Assembly (NCBI GenBank): GCA_963796225.1
Contig: CAWCLK010000005.1
Coordinates: 55,514-119,513 of the forward strand
Direction: 5' to 3'
DNA length: 64,000 bases
Source: CAWCLK01 sp963796225
GTDB taxonomy: Bacteria; Actinomycetota; Nitriliruptoria; Nitriliruptorales; Nitriliruptoraceae
Position 1 is the first letter of the stretch. The number at the start of each line of letters is the position of its first letter. The position numbers and the translations under genes were made by a program. Of this stretch, positions 16,617 to 26,051 are shown piece after piece. The notes beneath the pieces are model-generated. The model did no database searches. It was not told the origin of the DNA and saw only the letters and a list, made by a program, of their open reading frames with translations.

Positions 16617-18718
16617 CGAGGTGGCGTGCCGGGGCGCTGGCCGCCCTGCTGCTGGCGCTGGTGCTGGTCGTGCCGACCGGCGTCGGGGCCCAGGAGCTGT
16701 CGACGCCGGACCCGCAGGTGCGGCTGGTGGTGACCTCGCTCAGCGGCGTCGTCGGCCCCGCGCTGGTGCCCGAGGGCGAGGAGGTGCCCGACGAGGCCGA
16801 CGACCTCGACCTGCGGGTCCTGATCGAGAACGAGGGCGAGGTCGACGTCGCCGACCTGCAGGTCGTCGTCGAGGTCCACGAGTCGGTGCAGGGGGCCCGC
16901 AGCCTGCTGACCCAGGCCCTGGACGACGGGGTGGTGGACACCGAGCGGCGGGTGGTCGAGCGCGCCGACGTGCGGGACGGTGACGAGCTGCCCGCGGGGG
17001 ACATCGCCGGCGAGGCACTGACCGTCGACGGCGACCAGATCGGCTGGGCCAACACCAACGACGTGTACCCGGTGGAGATCTCGGTGCTGTACGGCACCGA
17101 CGTGCTGGACCACGTGGTGACCGCGGTCGTGCACCTGCGCGACCGCGAGCGGCTCGACCGACCGCTGCAGACCACGGTGGTCTGGCCGATCTCGGCACCG
17201 ACGACTCGCACGGCCGCCGGGCGCTATCCCGAGGCCGTCCCCGCGACGCTGGCACCGGGCGGCCGCGTGGACGTGCTGCTGTCGGCCCTCGAGCGCCGCC
17301 CCGAGGCCCCGGTGCTGCTCGCCCCGGAGGCCGAGCTGGTCGAGGAGCTGGCCGACCGGGCCAACGGGTTCACCCTCGTGGACGGGACCCGGGTGGCCAG
17401 TGACGACCCCGCCGCCGCGGTCGCCTCCCGCCTGCTGGAACGGCTGCGGACCCTGGCCGAGGACAGCCCCATGCCCCTGGTGGTCGGTCCGTACGGGCGG
17501 GCCGACGTCGCGGCGCTGGCCGCGGCGCCGAGGGGCATCCGCGAGATGGCGGAATCGTCGATCCAGACGGCGCGGACACGCACCCAGGCGCTGCTCGGAC
17601 CAGCGCCGGCCAGCGACCTGTACCTGGCCACGACCCCGCTGACACCGGGGGCGCTCGACCTGCTCGAACCCGACACGCACCTGCTCCTGCCCTTCGAGCA
17701 GCTGCAGGCCACCAGCCAGCTCGCCGAGGACCTGGCCGTGGGCCACGCCCGTCGGCGCGTGGGGGACGACGAGGACGAGGTCCCGGAACGGGTCGGCACG
17801 GTCGCGGACCCGGGCGTGGCCCAGATCCTGGCCGACCCGCCCACCGAGGCGGGCCCCGCCATCGCCCGCCAACGGCTGGTGGCCGAGACCGCCCTGATGC
17901 ACCAGACCCGCCCCGGGGAGGACGGCCGGGCGTTGCTGGTGCTGCCGCCCGTGCAGTGGGACCCCGGTCGCGCCGTGGCCCCGGCCCTGCTGGCCGGCCT
18001 GCTCGACAGCCCGTGGCTGGACCTGGGCACCCCGCGGCGGCCCGCCGACCAGGCCCCGCTGGCGGCGCTGGCCGCCGGCGCCGCGGTCATCCCCGGCACC
18101 GTCACGTCCGAGCTCACCAGCGCCCACGAGCAGCTCGACGCCCTCCGCGTGGCGATGCCCGACGGCCTGCCCGAGCTCGACGGCCAGACCGTGGCCGACC
18201 TCGACGACGCCCTGGTGCGGGCCCTGACGCCCGAGGCACTGGCCGACGCCGGGGCCGAGGCGCTGGCACGCATCCTCGCCGTGCGCGCGGTGGCCGACGA
18301 TGCGTTCGGGGAGGTCACGCTGCCGGAGGAGGCGGGGGTCACCCTCACCAGCGACACGGGCGAGGTCCCGATCACCCTGACCCGCACCGAGGGCGGCGAC
18401 ATCGAGCTGCTCGTCGAGGTGACCTCCGGTGCGGGACTGCTCTGGGAGCAGGGTGGCGAGAGCCAGCGCATCACGCTGCCGGAGGGAGCGTCGCGCACGG
18501 TGGCCTTCAGCGCCCGCGCCGCCGCCCGCGGCACCTTCCAGGTCACGGTCAGTGTCTGGGACCCCACGCACCGTAAGCTGCTCGACAGCGCCGACGTGGC
18601 CGTACGCTCCACGGCCATCAGCCAGCCGGCGCTGCTGATCATCGGCGGGGTCGTGCTGGTCCTGCTCGCCATCGGAGCCCGGCGCCGGCGCTCCCCGACG
18701 CTCGAGGTGGTGCGATGA
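16613..18718 (+). CDS. DUF6049 family secreted, membrane-anchored protein
   Basis: About 701 residues. Signal peptide (RWRAGALAALLLALVLVVPTGVGAQ), a large extracytoplasmic region rich in Asp/Glu and Ala, and a single C-terminal membrane helix (LLIIGGVVLVLLAIG) followed by RRRR. This is the DUF6049 architecture found beside murJ in Actinobacteria; the role in envelope assembly is inferred from that context. The only in-frame initiator that keeps the whole signal peptide is CTG at 16613, overlapping the NUDIX stop (CTGA). The stop overlaps the next gene (ATGA). Confidence 0.75.
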   Translation: MTRWRAGALAALLLALVLVVPTGVGAQELSTPDPQVRLVVTSLSGVVGPALVPEGEEVPDEADDLDLRVLIENEGEVDVADLQVVVEVHESVQGARSLLTQALDDGVVDTERRVVERADVRDGDELPAGDIAGEALTVDGDQIGWANTNDVYPVEISVLYGTDVLDHVVTAVVHLRDRERLDRPLQTTVVWPISAPTTRTAAGRYPEAVPATLAPGGRVDVLLSALERRPEAPVLLAPEAELVEELADRANGFTLVDGTRVASDDPAAAVASRLLERLRTLAEDSPMPLVVGPYGRADVAALAAAPRGIREMAESSIQTARTRTQALLGPAPASDLYLATTPLTPGALDLLEPDTHLLLPFEQLQATSQLAEDLAVGHARRRVGDDEDEVPERVGTVADPGVAQILADPPTEAGPAIARQRLVAETALMHQTRPGEDGRALLVLPPVQWDPGRAVAPALLAGLLDSPWLDLGTPRRPADQAPLAALAAGAAVIPGTVTSELTSAHEQLDALRVAMPDGLPELDGQTVADLDDALVRALTPEALADAGAEALARILAVRAVADDAFGEVTLPEEAGVTLTSDTGEVPITLTRTEGGDIELLVEVTSGAGLLWEQGGESQRITLPEGASRTVAFSARAAARGTFQVTVSVWDPTHRKLLDSADVAVRSTAISQPALLIIGGVVLVLLAIGARRRRSPTLEVVR

Positions 18719-19185
18719 CGTCCCCGCCGCTCGCCGCCGCGACCGTCGCGGCAGACGTGCATCCCATCGCGCTGCATGGGACACTTGGCCACCGGAACGA
18801 GGGTGCTGGCGTGCGCGGCGAACGGGGCGACATCATCACGGGCTGGCTGGCCCAGCTCCTCGTCGTCATGGCCGTGGTCGGGCTCTTCGGCTACGAGCTG
18901 CTCGCCGTCGCCATCACCACCCTGACCCTGGACGGGGACGCCGAGCAGGTCGCCGACGTCGCCGCCGACACCTACGACAGCACCTCCTCCGAATCCTCCG
19001 CGCTCGAGGCCGCCCAGGCGGAGGCCGAATCCCGCGGTGCCGAGGTCGTCGACCTCGTCGTCCAGGAGGACGCGGTCGAGGTCACCGTCACCAAGGAGAC
19101 GCCCACCCTGATCGTGCACCGGATCCCCGGGCTCGAGGGGCTCGCCGACGTCGCGGCGACACGTCGCTCCAGGTGGGGCCCGTGA
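18715..19185 (+). CDS. Single-pass membrane protein of unknown function
   Basis: 156 residues: a charged N-terminus, one membrane helix at about 44-68 (LLVVMAVVGLFGYELLAVAIT), then an extracytoplasmic Ala/Glu/Asp-rich helix and a short beta-rich end (VVDLVVQEDAVEVTVTKE). The layout resembles TadE/Flp-pilus-type pseudopilin-like proteins. It occupies the slot where murJ normally lies. Overlaps both neighbours (ATGA at 18715, GTGA at 19182), so it is firmly within the operon. A GTG at 18811 is an alternative start. Confidence 0.65.
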   Translation: MTSPPLAAATVAADVHPIALHGTLGHRNEGAGVRGERGDIITGWLAQLLVVMAVVGLFGYELLAVAITTLTLDGDAEQVADVAADTYDSTSSESSALEAAQAEAESRGAEVVDLVVQEDAVEVTVTKETPTLIVHRIPGLEGLADVAATRRSRWGP

Positions 19186-20849
19186 GCGAGGGACGTCGAC
19201 CCACCGACACGCCACCCGAGCCCGTCCCGACCGCCCCGCGGTCGGCGGACAACAGCTCGTGGCCGACCGTCCGACGGCTCGGTCCCGGCGGCCGCTACCA
19301 CCTCGAGGAGAGCATCGCCTCGGGGGGTGCCGCGACCGTGTGGCGCGCCTACGACGAGCAGCTCGACCGCTCCGTGGCGATCAAGATCCTCCACCCGCAC
19401 CTCGTGGGTGACGAGGACACCGTGCGCCGGTTCGAACGCGAATCCCGCAACGCGGCGCGCCTGCACCACCCGAACGCCATCCAGATCTACGACTCCGGGC
19501 GCGTCGACGACGTCGTCTACCTGGTCATGGAGTTCGTCGACGGCCCCACCCTCAAGCAGGTCCTGCGCGACCACGGGGCGCTCGACGACTGGCAGACCGT
19601 GGCCGCCATCGGCGAGCAGATCGCCGCGGCGCTGGCGGAAGCGCACGCCCAGGGCCTGATCCACCGCGACATCAAGCCGGCGAACATCCTGTTCACGTCC
19701 GAGGGGATCGTGAAGGTCGTCGACTTCGGCATCGCCAAGGCCCTGACCGGCGCCACCACCGACCTGACCGCCGAGGGCACCACCGTCGGCACGGCCACCT
19801 ACATCGCGCCCGAGCAGTACACGGGGGCCGAGGTGGACGGCCGCGCCGACGTCTACGCCCTCGGCATGGTGATGTACGAGTGCCTCACCGGGCGCCCGGC
19901 GTTCTCCGGCGACACGCCCACGGCCACCGCCGCCGCCCGGCTGACGCGCGAGATCCTCCCGCCCCGCCAGGTCCGCGCCGACGTCGACCGCCGCCTCGAG
20001 GACGTGATCGTGCGGTGCGCCCGCCGAGACCCCAACGAGCGCTTCAACGACGTGTCGGCCGTGGCCCACGCGCTGCGCGGGCTCAACAACGCCATCGAGC
20101 CGCACGAGCTCACCCGGGAGCTGCTCCACCAGGACCCGCCCGACGAGCCGTCGCTGCCCGACTTCCCGATCGTCGACCCGGAGGCCGAGACGGACCCCGG
20201 CATGCCGGCGGGGCCGCGGCGGGGCGGGAAGCTGCGCATGGCCCTGGCGTTCCTCGCCGGCATGGCGCTGACGGCCGTGGCGGTCATGGCGCTGACCAGC
20301 AGCGGGCGCGGGCCGCTGGTGGACGAGACCGCCCCGCCGGTCGACTCCCTCGAGATCCTCCGCGCCCAGGACTACGACCCGATCGGGCGCGACGGCGAGA
20401 ACCCCGACCAGGTCAGCTACGCCTTCGACCGTGACGTGACCACCCAGTGGAACACCGAGGGCTACCTCGGCGATTCCGCCCTCAGCGCCAAGCCCGGCGT
20501 GGGCCTGTGGTTCGAGCTCGGCGACCAACCGGTGTCGTCCATCTCGATCGACTTCAGCGCCCCGGGCGTGACGTTCAAGGTCTTCGGTGCCGACGTCCTG
20601 CCCGAGGCGACGGGCGCCGAGAGCCTCATCGACTGGGGCACCACGATCGCCGAGTACGACGCCGAGTCGGCCTCGGACACCTACGCGCTGCCCGAGGTGC
20701 AGTCCCACCGCTACTGGCTGGTCCTGATCACCGACCTGCCGGTGGACGCGGCCGACGGCCGCAACCGGGTCGGGATCGCCGAGCTCAAGTTCATCGGGCC
20801 GTCCGACCCCGAGGGGACCACGCCGACCAGCCTCGAGGACGCGACGTGA
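19182..20849 (+). CDS. Transmembrane serine/threonine protein kinase with discoidin-like extracellular domain
   Basis: About 555 residues. A complete PknB-type kinase domain (about 33-300): glycine loop ASGGAATVW, VAIK lysine, catalytic HRDIKPANIL, DFG, and the GTATYIAPEQ activation segment. One membrane helix at about 352-374, then an extracellular beta domain (about 385-550) with DRDVTTQWNTEGY, resembling F5/8-type C (discoidin) domains. No PASTA repeats. In mycobacteria a related extracellular domain is carried by MurJ itself, so this kinase may sense envelope glycans (inference). Start GTG 19182 overlaps the upstream stop; the end overlaps the sigma gene (GTGA). Confidence 0.85.
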   Translation: MSEGRRPTDTPPEPVPTAPRSADNSSWPTVRRLGPGGRYHLEESIASGGAATVWRAYDEQLDRSVAIKILHPHLVGDEDTVRRFERESRNAARLHHPNAIQIYDSGRVDDVVYLVMEFVDGPTLKQVLRDHGALDDWQTVAAIGEQIAAALAEAHAQGLIHRDIKPANILFTSEGIVKVVDFGIAKALTGATTDLTAEGTTVGTATYIAPEQYTGAEVDGRADVYALGMVMYECLTGRPAFSGDTPTATAAARLTREILPPRQVRADVDRRLEDVIVRCARRDPNERFNDVSAVAHALRGLNNAIEPHELTRELLHQDPPDEPSLPDFPIVDPEAETDPGMPAGPRRGGKLRMALAFLAGMALTAVAVMALTSSGRGPLVDETAPPVDSLEILRAQDYDPIGRDGENPDQVSYAFDRDVTTQWNTEGYLGDSALSAKPGVGLWFELGDQPVSSISIDFSAPGVTFKVFGADVLPEATGAESLIDWGTTIAEYDAESASDTYALPEVQSHRYWLVLITDLPVDAADGRNRVGIAELKFIGPSDPEGTTPTSLEDAT

Positions 20850-21520
20850 TCGGCTTCGACGACCACGCCGACGAGGACGTCGTCGCCGTGTACGTCGACG
20901 CCGGGCGGGCTCGCAACGACCGCGAGGCGGCCTTCGCCGAGCTGGTGCGACGCTACGAACGCCGCGTCTTCGCGATCTGCCTGCGCCAGCTGGGATCCCG
21001 GGCCGACGCCGAGGACGCCGCGCAGGACACCTTCGTCCACCTCGCCCGCAAGGCGCACCAGTTCCGCGGGGACAGCCGCTGGTCGACCTTCGTGTACCGG
21101 GTCGCCGTGAACGCCTGCCGCGACCTGCAGCGCCGCGAGGGACGCCGACCGCACGTCCCGGTCGCCGACGTGACCGAGGCCCAGGTCGGCGCCGGCGTGA
21201 CACCGGACACCGCCCCCGACGAGGTGGCGGGGCGCGAGACCGCCCTGGAGGTCCAGGCCGCACTGGCCCGGCTCGACGACCTGTCGCGCACCCTGATCGT
21301 CCTGTGCGCCATCGAGGGGCTCAGCTACCCCGAGGCCGCCGAGATCCTCGACATGCCGGTGGGCACGATCAAGAGCCGCGTCTTCCGGGCGCGGGCGCAG
21401 CTGGCCGAGATGCTGGCCGACACGACCACCGGCGGGACGTCCGCCCCCACCGCGCCCCGCGCCCGGCCCGCCAGCGCGGACGTGCCGCCGTCCCGGCGCC
21501 CACGGGGCCCTCCGGCCTGA
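20846..21520 (+). CDS. ECF RNA polymerase sigma factor (SigM-like)
   Basis: 224 residues. Region 2 shows FAELVRRYERRVFAICLRQLGSRADAEDAAQDTF, region 4 shows LIVLCAIEGLSYPEAAEILDMPVGTIKSRVFRARAQL. The locus (kinase, sigma, anti-sigma, trxB, trxA) matches the sigM neighbourhood of Actinobacteria, which controls envelope and redox stress genes. The GTG start overlaps the kinase stop. Ala/Pro-rich tail after region 4. Confidence 0.88.
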   Translation: MIGFDDHADEDVVAVYVDAGRARNDREAAFAELVRRYERRVFAICLRQLGSRADAEDAAQDTFVHLARKAHQFRGDSRWSTFVYRVAVNACRDLQRREGRRPHVPVADVTEAQVGAGVTPDTAPDEVAGRETALEVQAALARLDDLSRTLIVLCAIEGLSYPEAAEILDMPVGTIKSRVFRARAQLAEMLADTTTGGTSAPTAPRARPASADVPPSRRPRGPPA

Positions 21521-21637
21521 TCCGCGCAGCCCCGCCGACGACGCAACCGCGGTCGTGATGGCGGCGTCCCACTCCTGCACGCACCTCCGACCCTCCTTCC
21601 TGCGACCCCCACCCCCCTTCTCCGAAGAGGCTCCTCC

Positions 21638-22603
21638 GTGGACACCGGCGAACGCCTCGCCGCGTACCTGAGCGGCGACCTGGACCCCGACGAGCGCACG
21701 GCCCTCGAGGCCGAGCTCGACGGGGACCCGGCGCTGCGTGCCCACCTCGCGCGCCTGCGCCGCTCCGACGAGGCGCTGGCGGCGCTGCGCGACGACGTCA
21801 CGCTGCCCGACGGCTTCTCCGACCGCCTCCAGCAGCGCCTGGCACCCGAGCTCGACGCGGTGCTGTCCGACGAGCTGGCCGCCCGCCGGGCCCGGCGGGG
21901 CGCACCCCGCTGGCTGCTGGCCGCCTCGGCCGCAGCGGCCGTCGTGGCGGTGGTCGCCGGCGGGATCGGCCTGGTCAGCACCGGCGGTGGGGACGACGCC
22001 GGCGAGAGCGCCGGCGGTGACGCCGGTGTGGCGCTCGACGGCGCCGACGACACCGGCATGGCCGAATCCATGCTGGCGCCCAGCCAGGGCCCGGTCATCG
22101 TCGACCGCGGCCGATCCCTCGACCGTGACGACCTGCAGGCCCTGGCCGACGACCCCGACGTGCAGGCCGCGCTGGCCGACGGACCGGTCGCCGAGGACCC
22201 GGCCGCCGTGGCGCTGGACTACGCCGTCACCCTCGGCCTGCCCTCCGACGCCCCGGCGCTCAGGCAGGACACGACCGAGGACGCCCAGGACGGCGCCGAG
22301 ACCGCGGCGCCGAGAGCTCCGGCCAGCGCGGCGACCACCTCGCTGCAGGTCCAGGTGCGCGGGGACGTCTCCGACGACGAACGGGCCACCGTCGGGGCGT
22401 GCCTGGCGGTCCTGTACGAGGACGCGGCGGCCCCGGTGGTGCCGGTGTACGCCGAGCTGGCCGAGGACACCGACGGCACGCCCGTGGTCGTCTACGCCGC
22501 CCTGGCGCCGGACGCCGACGGCGAGTACGCCCGACTCGAGGTGTGGATGGTCGACCGCGAGACCTGCCAGCCGCGCCTGTTCGTGCAGTCCGACCTCGGC
22601 TAG
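21638..22603 (+). CDS. Membrane anti-sigma factor
   Basis: 321 residues, GTG start. N-terminal helical domain (LAAYLSGDLDPDERTALEAE) typical of anti-sigma cytoplasmic domains though without the HxxxCxxC zinc motif, one membrane helix at about 92-112, then a long acidic extracytoplasmic region with one Cys pair (VGACLAVLYED and DRETCQPRLF) that could form a disulfide. It should sequester the sigma factor encoded just upstream, from which it is separated by 117 bases. Confidence 0.75.
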   Translation: MDTGERLAAYLSGDLDPDERTALEAELDGDPALRAHLARLRRSDEALAALRDDVTLPDGFSDRLQQRLAPELDAVLSDELAARRARRGAPRWLLAASAAAAVVAVVAGGIGLVSTGGGDDAGESAGGDAGVALDGADDTGMAESMLAPSQGPVIVDRGRSLDRDDLQALADDPDVQAALADGPVAEDPAAVALDYAVTLGLPSDAPALRQDTTEDAQDGAETAAPRAPASAATTSLQVQVRGDVSDDERATVGACLAVLYEDAAAPVVPVYAELAEDTDGTPVVVYAALAPDADGEYARLEVWMVDRETCQPRLFVQSDLG

Positions 22604-23106
22604 CCGGTCGAGCGGAACGCCCCGTACGCGGCGGCCAGGAACGTGACCAGCCGCAGCGGGTTGCTGCCGACGACCCGCCCCGCCGCGACCACGCTCCCCG
22701 TCGCGACCACGTAGGCCCCGGCCACCGCCAGCAGGGCCAGGCCGATCGCCAGGTACCGGAACGGGTCCGCGCGATTGCCGCCCGCCCCGCGGCGGACCGC
22801 CTCGGCCACCAGGTAGCCGGCCACACCGGCCGCGATCCAGGTCAGGAACCCGAACGAGAAGACCTGGGCGAGCACGAACGCCGCGACCACGGCCGCCCCG
22901 ACGCCGGCCGCCACGCCCTTGACGTACTGCTCCGGCTTGCCCAGCCCACGGGCGCGCAGGGCCTGGCGTGCACAGTCGGGGCACTTGAACCCGACCGGCG
23001 CGGACACCATGCAGTCGGGACAGATGTTGGTGCCGCACTGCACGCACGAGATGCGGGTCTCGACCCGCGGGTGGCGGGCGCACGTCGGGGCGGTGTCGGT
23101 CTCCAT
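22600..23106 (-). CDS. B-box-type zinc-finger membrane protein
   Basis: 168 residues. The N-terminal 45 residues hold paired Cys/His ligands (CARHP, CVQCGTNICPDC, FKCPDC) like the zinc finger that precedes actinobacterial rhomboid proteases. Four hydrophobic helices follow, but the GxSG and His of rhomboids are not present, so it is not called a protease. Convergent with the anti-sigma gene (4-base overlap) and divergent from trxB. Confidence 0.65.
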   Translation of the reverse strand: METDTAPTCARHPRVETRISCVQCGTNICPDCMVSAPVGFKCPDCARQALRARGLGKPEQYVKGVAAGVGAAVVAAFVLAQVFSFGFLTWIAAGVAGYLVAEAVRRGAGGNRADPFRYLAIGLALLAVAGAYVVATGSVVAAGRVVGSNPLRLVTFLAAAYGAFRSTG

Positions 23107-23233
23107 CGGGGCGAGTCTACGGCGGCCGTCGCACGAGTCCTCGCGGCTGGAATGGAGCGCCGCGTCGCCCCGTTAGCCTCCATGACAGACCCGGCCCGTC
23201 GTGGCCCTCCCGCAGACCGCGAGGTCCCCCGCC

Positions 23234-24226
23234 ATGTCCGCACCCACCTCCCAGACCCGTGACGTCGTCATCATCGGCTCCGGCCCGGCCGGCCTGACCG
23301 CGGCCACCTACGCGGCCCGTGCCTCGCTGGAGCCGCTGCTGATCGAGGGCATCACCGCCGGCGGCCCCACCGGGGGCCAGCTGACCCTGACCACCGACGT
23401 CGAGAACTACCCCGGGTTCCCGCAGGGGATCATGGGCCCGCAGCTGATCATGGACATGCGCGCCCAGGCCGAACGCTTCGGCACGACGTTCATCACCGAC
23501 GACGTGGTCGAGCTGGACCTGTCGAAGCGGCCCTTCAGGATCGTGACGACCTCCAACGGCGAGGTGTTCGCCAACGCCCTGATCCTGGCCACCGGGGCCC
23601 GCCCGCGGAAGCTGGGCGTGCCCGGCGAGGACGAGCTCTGGGGCGGCGGCGTGTCGGCCTGCGCGACCTGCGACGGGTTCTTCTTCCGCGACAAGCACGT
23701 GGTCGTCGTGGGCGGCGGCGACTCGGCCATGGAGGAGGCGACCTTCCTGACCAAGTTCGCCTCGAAGGTGTCGATCGTGCACCGCCGCAGCGAGCTGCGC
23801 GCCTCGAAGATCATGCAGGACCGGGCCTTCAAGAACGACAAGATCGAGTTCGTCCTCAACGCCAACGTGACCGAGATCAAGGGCACCGACGGCCAGGTCA
23901 CCGCGGTCGAGCTGACCGACACCGAGTCCGGCCAGACCCGCGACATGGACGCCGACGGGGTGTTCCTGGCCATCGGGCACATCCCCAACACCTCCCTGGT
24001 CGAGGGCGTGCTCGACACCGACGACGAGGGCTACCTCGTCGTCGACGAGCCCTCCACCCGCACCAACGTGCCCGGCGTGTTCGCCTGTGGCGACGTGATG
24101 GACCACGTCTACCGCCAGGCCGTCACCGCCGCCGGCACCGGCTGCCGCGCCGCCATCGACGCCGAGCGCTACCTCGTCGACGCCCCCGTCGACCCGGCGG
24201 AGCACTGGCGCAGCGAACCGGCCTGA
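23234..24226 (+). CDS. trxB: Thioredoxin-disulfide reductase
   Basis: NADPH-dependent flavoenzyme that reduces thioredoxin. 330 residues. FAD motif VVIIGSGPAGLTAATYAAR, redox-active disulfide CATC followed by DGFF, NADPH motif VVVVGGGDSAMEEA, and the final FACGDVMDHVYRQAVTAAGTG. Start ATG at 23234 (an upstream GTG at 23201 is in frame). Together with trxA it forms the cytoplasmic thioredoxin system. Confidence 0.95.
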   Translation: MSAPTSQTRDVVIIGSGPAGLTAATYAARASLEPLLIEGITAGGPTGGQLTLTTDVENYPGFPQGIMGPQLIMDMRAQAERFGTTFITDDVVELDLSKRPFRIVTTSNGEVFANALILATGARPRKLGVPGEDELWGGGVSACATCDGFFFRDKHVVVVGGGDSAMEEATFLTKFASKVSIVHRRSELRASKIMQDRAFKNDKIEFVLNANVTEIKGTDGQVTAVELTDTESGQTRDMDADGVFLAIGHIPNTSLVEGVLDTDDEGYLVVDEPSTRTNVPGVFACGDVMDHVYRQAVTAAGTGCRAAIDAERYLVDAPVDPAEHWRSEPA

Positions 24227-24357
24227 CGCGAACAGGCCGGGCGCCCCGCGCCCTCGCCCCGTCCCCGACCCCTCGACCACCGAACCCGCAACGCGGGAAT
24301 GCGTGGTCGGCCCCCTACCGTTGCTCCGACGACGTCCCGACCGAAGATGGAGACCCC

Positions 24358-24678
24358 ATGGGTGCAACCCCCGTCACCGACGACAAGTTCGGCACCGAGG
24401 TCCTCGAGTCCGACACCCCGGTGCTCGTGGACTTCTGGGCCGAGTGGTGCGGGCCCTGCAAGATGGTCGGCCCCATCGTCGACGAGATCGCCGAGGAGCA
24501 GGCCGGCAGCATGAAGGTCATGAAGCTCAACGTCGACGAGAACCCCGCCACCGCCCGCGCCTACGGCGTGATGAGCATCCCCACCCTGCTGGTCTTCAAG
24601 GACGGCGAGCCCGCCAAGCGGATCGTCGGCGCCAAGCCCAAGCAGGCCCTGCTCGCCGACCTCGACGGGTTCATCTGA
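24358..24678 (+). CDS. trxA: Thioredoxin
   Basis: 106 residues with the classical active site DFWAEWCGPCKMVGPI and the cis-Pro loop MSIPTLLVFKDGE. Reduced by TrxB encoded 131 bases upstream; it feeds electrons to ribonucleotide reductase, peroxiredoxins and others. The ATG at 24358 is preceded by GGAGA. Confidence 0.95.
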   Translation: MGATPVTDDKFGTEVLESDTPVLVDFWAEWCGPCKMVGPIVDEIAEEQAGSMKVMKLNVDENPATARAYGVMSIPTLLVFKDGEPAKRIVGAKPKQALLADLDGFI

Positions 24679-24721
24679 CCAGCTCGCGGCGGTAGCGACC
24701 CCCCCTCGCTCCGCCGCTCTC

Positions 24722-24766
24722 GAAGCCGCGGCGCTCCGGCCCCCCCGAACGGAGCGCCGCGGCTTC
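24722..24766 (+). terminator. Rho-independent-type terminator after trxA
   Basis: Perfect 17-bp stem (arms 24722-24738 and 24750-24766, core GCCGCGGCGCTCCG) with an 11-base loop, followed by TCTCTTGT. It ends the thioredoxin transcript. Confidence 0.85.
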
Positions 24767-24972
24767 TCTCTTGTCGAGTGCGCCCGTCGCCGCCGCGTCG
24801 GCGTGTGGCCCATCGGGACGCCGTGCAGCGCGGCGTTCGACGGGCGGGTGGTCGGCGCCGTGTGGCGTGTGCCCATCGGGTGGACGGGCGCGACGGGCGG
24901 GTGTGCGTCTGTCTGCACGGGTGGACGGGCGACCCGTCGGAGGCGGTCGACGGGCCCCGTAGGCTCTGCGCG

Positions 24973-26041
24973 ATGCGGATCATCAGGTTGGGCGACACGG
25001 GCCCGTCGGTGGAGGACGTCCAGCGGCGGCTGGCGGAGCTTCGGCGTCGCCGTCGACGGTGACGTGCCGGGCGAGTTCGCCGACGGCACACACGCCGCCG
25101 TGCGCGCCTTCCAGCAGTCCCGGGGCCTCGTGGCGGACGGCGTCGTCGGCCGGGACACCTGGCGATCGCTCGTCGAGGCCAGCTTCTCGCTCGGGGACCG
25201 CCTGCTGTACCTGACCCGTCCCATGCAGCGGGGCGACGACGTGCGTGACCTGCAGGAACGGCTGAACCGGCTCGGGTTCGACTCCGGCCAGGTCGACGGC
25301 ATCTTCGGTTCCGACACCCGCGCCGCGGTCGTCGACTTCCAGGCCAACACCGGGCTCGTGGACGACGGCACGGCCGGTCCCGAGACCTTCGACGGGCTGC
25401 GTCGCCTGCACCGTTCGCACCAGGCCGTGCCCGCCGCCGCCGTCCGCGAACGCCACCTCGCCGTGCCCAGCCACCGTCCGACCATGGCCGGCGTGCCGCT
25501 GCTCATCGACGCCTCCCACGGGCCCGACGACCCGGGGTTCGTCTCGCCCGGCGGCGTCCCGGAGCACGAGGTGACCTGGGCGATCGCCAACCGGCTGCAC
25601 GGTCGCCTCGCGGCGCTCGGGGCCCGACCGGTGCTCGCCCGCGGCCCCGGCACCACCCCCACCGCGTCACGCCGCGCCGCCCAGGCCAACCGCGAGGGCG
25701 TCGAGGCGATCGTGTCCGTGCACTGCAACGGACTGCCCGGCTCGACCGCCGCCCGCGGGGCGTCGGCGACCTACTTCGGCCACGAGGGCTCGATCTCGGA
25801 ACGCGGTCGACGGCTCGCCACCGAGGCGGTCGAACGCATCTGCGACGCCACCGGCACCCCGAACTGCCGCGCCCACCCGTCGACGTCCGCGCTCCTGCGC
25901 GAATCGCGTGCCGTGGCCATCGCGGTCGAGGTGGGCTTCCTCACCCACCCCGAGGAGGGGCGGCTGCTCACCGACCCCGAGTACCAGGGGATCGTCGCGG
26001 GATGCCTGAGCGACGCCGTGGCCGACTGGATGCTGGGCTGA
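24973..26041 (+). CDS. N-acetylmuramoyl-L-alanine amidase with two peptidoglycan-binding domains, one frame break
   Basis: Cleaves the amide bond between MurNAc and the stem peptide. Two PG_binding_1 repeats (IRLGDTGPSVEDVQRRLAEL and TRPMQRGDDVRDLQERLNRL) precede an Amidase_3 zinc domain (IDASHGPDDPG, GVPEHEVTWAIANRL, SVHCNG, VGFLTHPEE). This is the CwlM/Rv3915 arrangement, always near trxA and parB; CwlM of mycobacteria is a regulator rather than an active hydrolase, but the zinc ligands His and Glu appear present here. The frame changes within repeat 1: removing one T in GAGCTTCGGCG near 25041 restores LAELGVAVDGD. Length 3n+1 fits one extra base. Confidence 0.8.
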
Positions 26042-26051
26042 CGGCGGTCGG

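Noticed and set aside
22600..23106. Rhomboid protease call for the zinc-finger membrane protein
   Set aside because: The N-terminal finger matches those of actinobacterial rhomboids, but the catalytic GxSG and His motifs are not present in the membrane part.
24767..24972. Short direct repeats containing CCCATCGGG between trxA and the amidase gene
   Set aside because: Only two short, imperfect copies; too little to call a repeat element or regulatory site.
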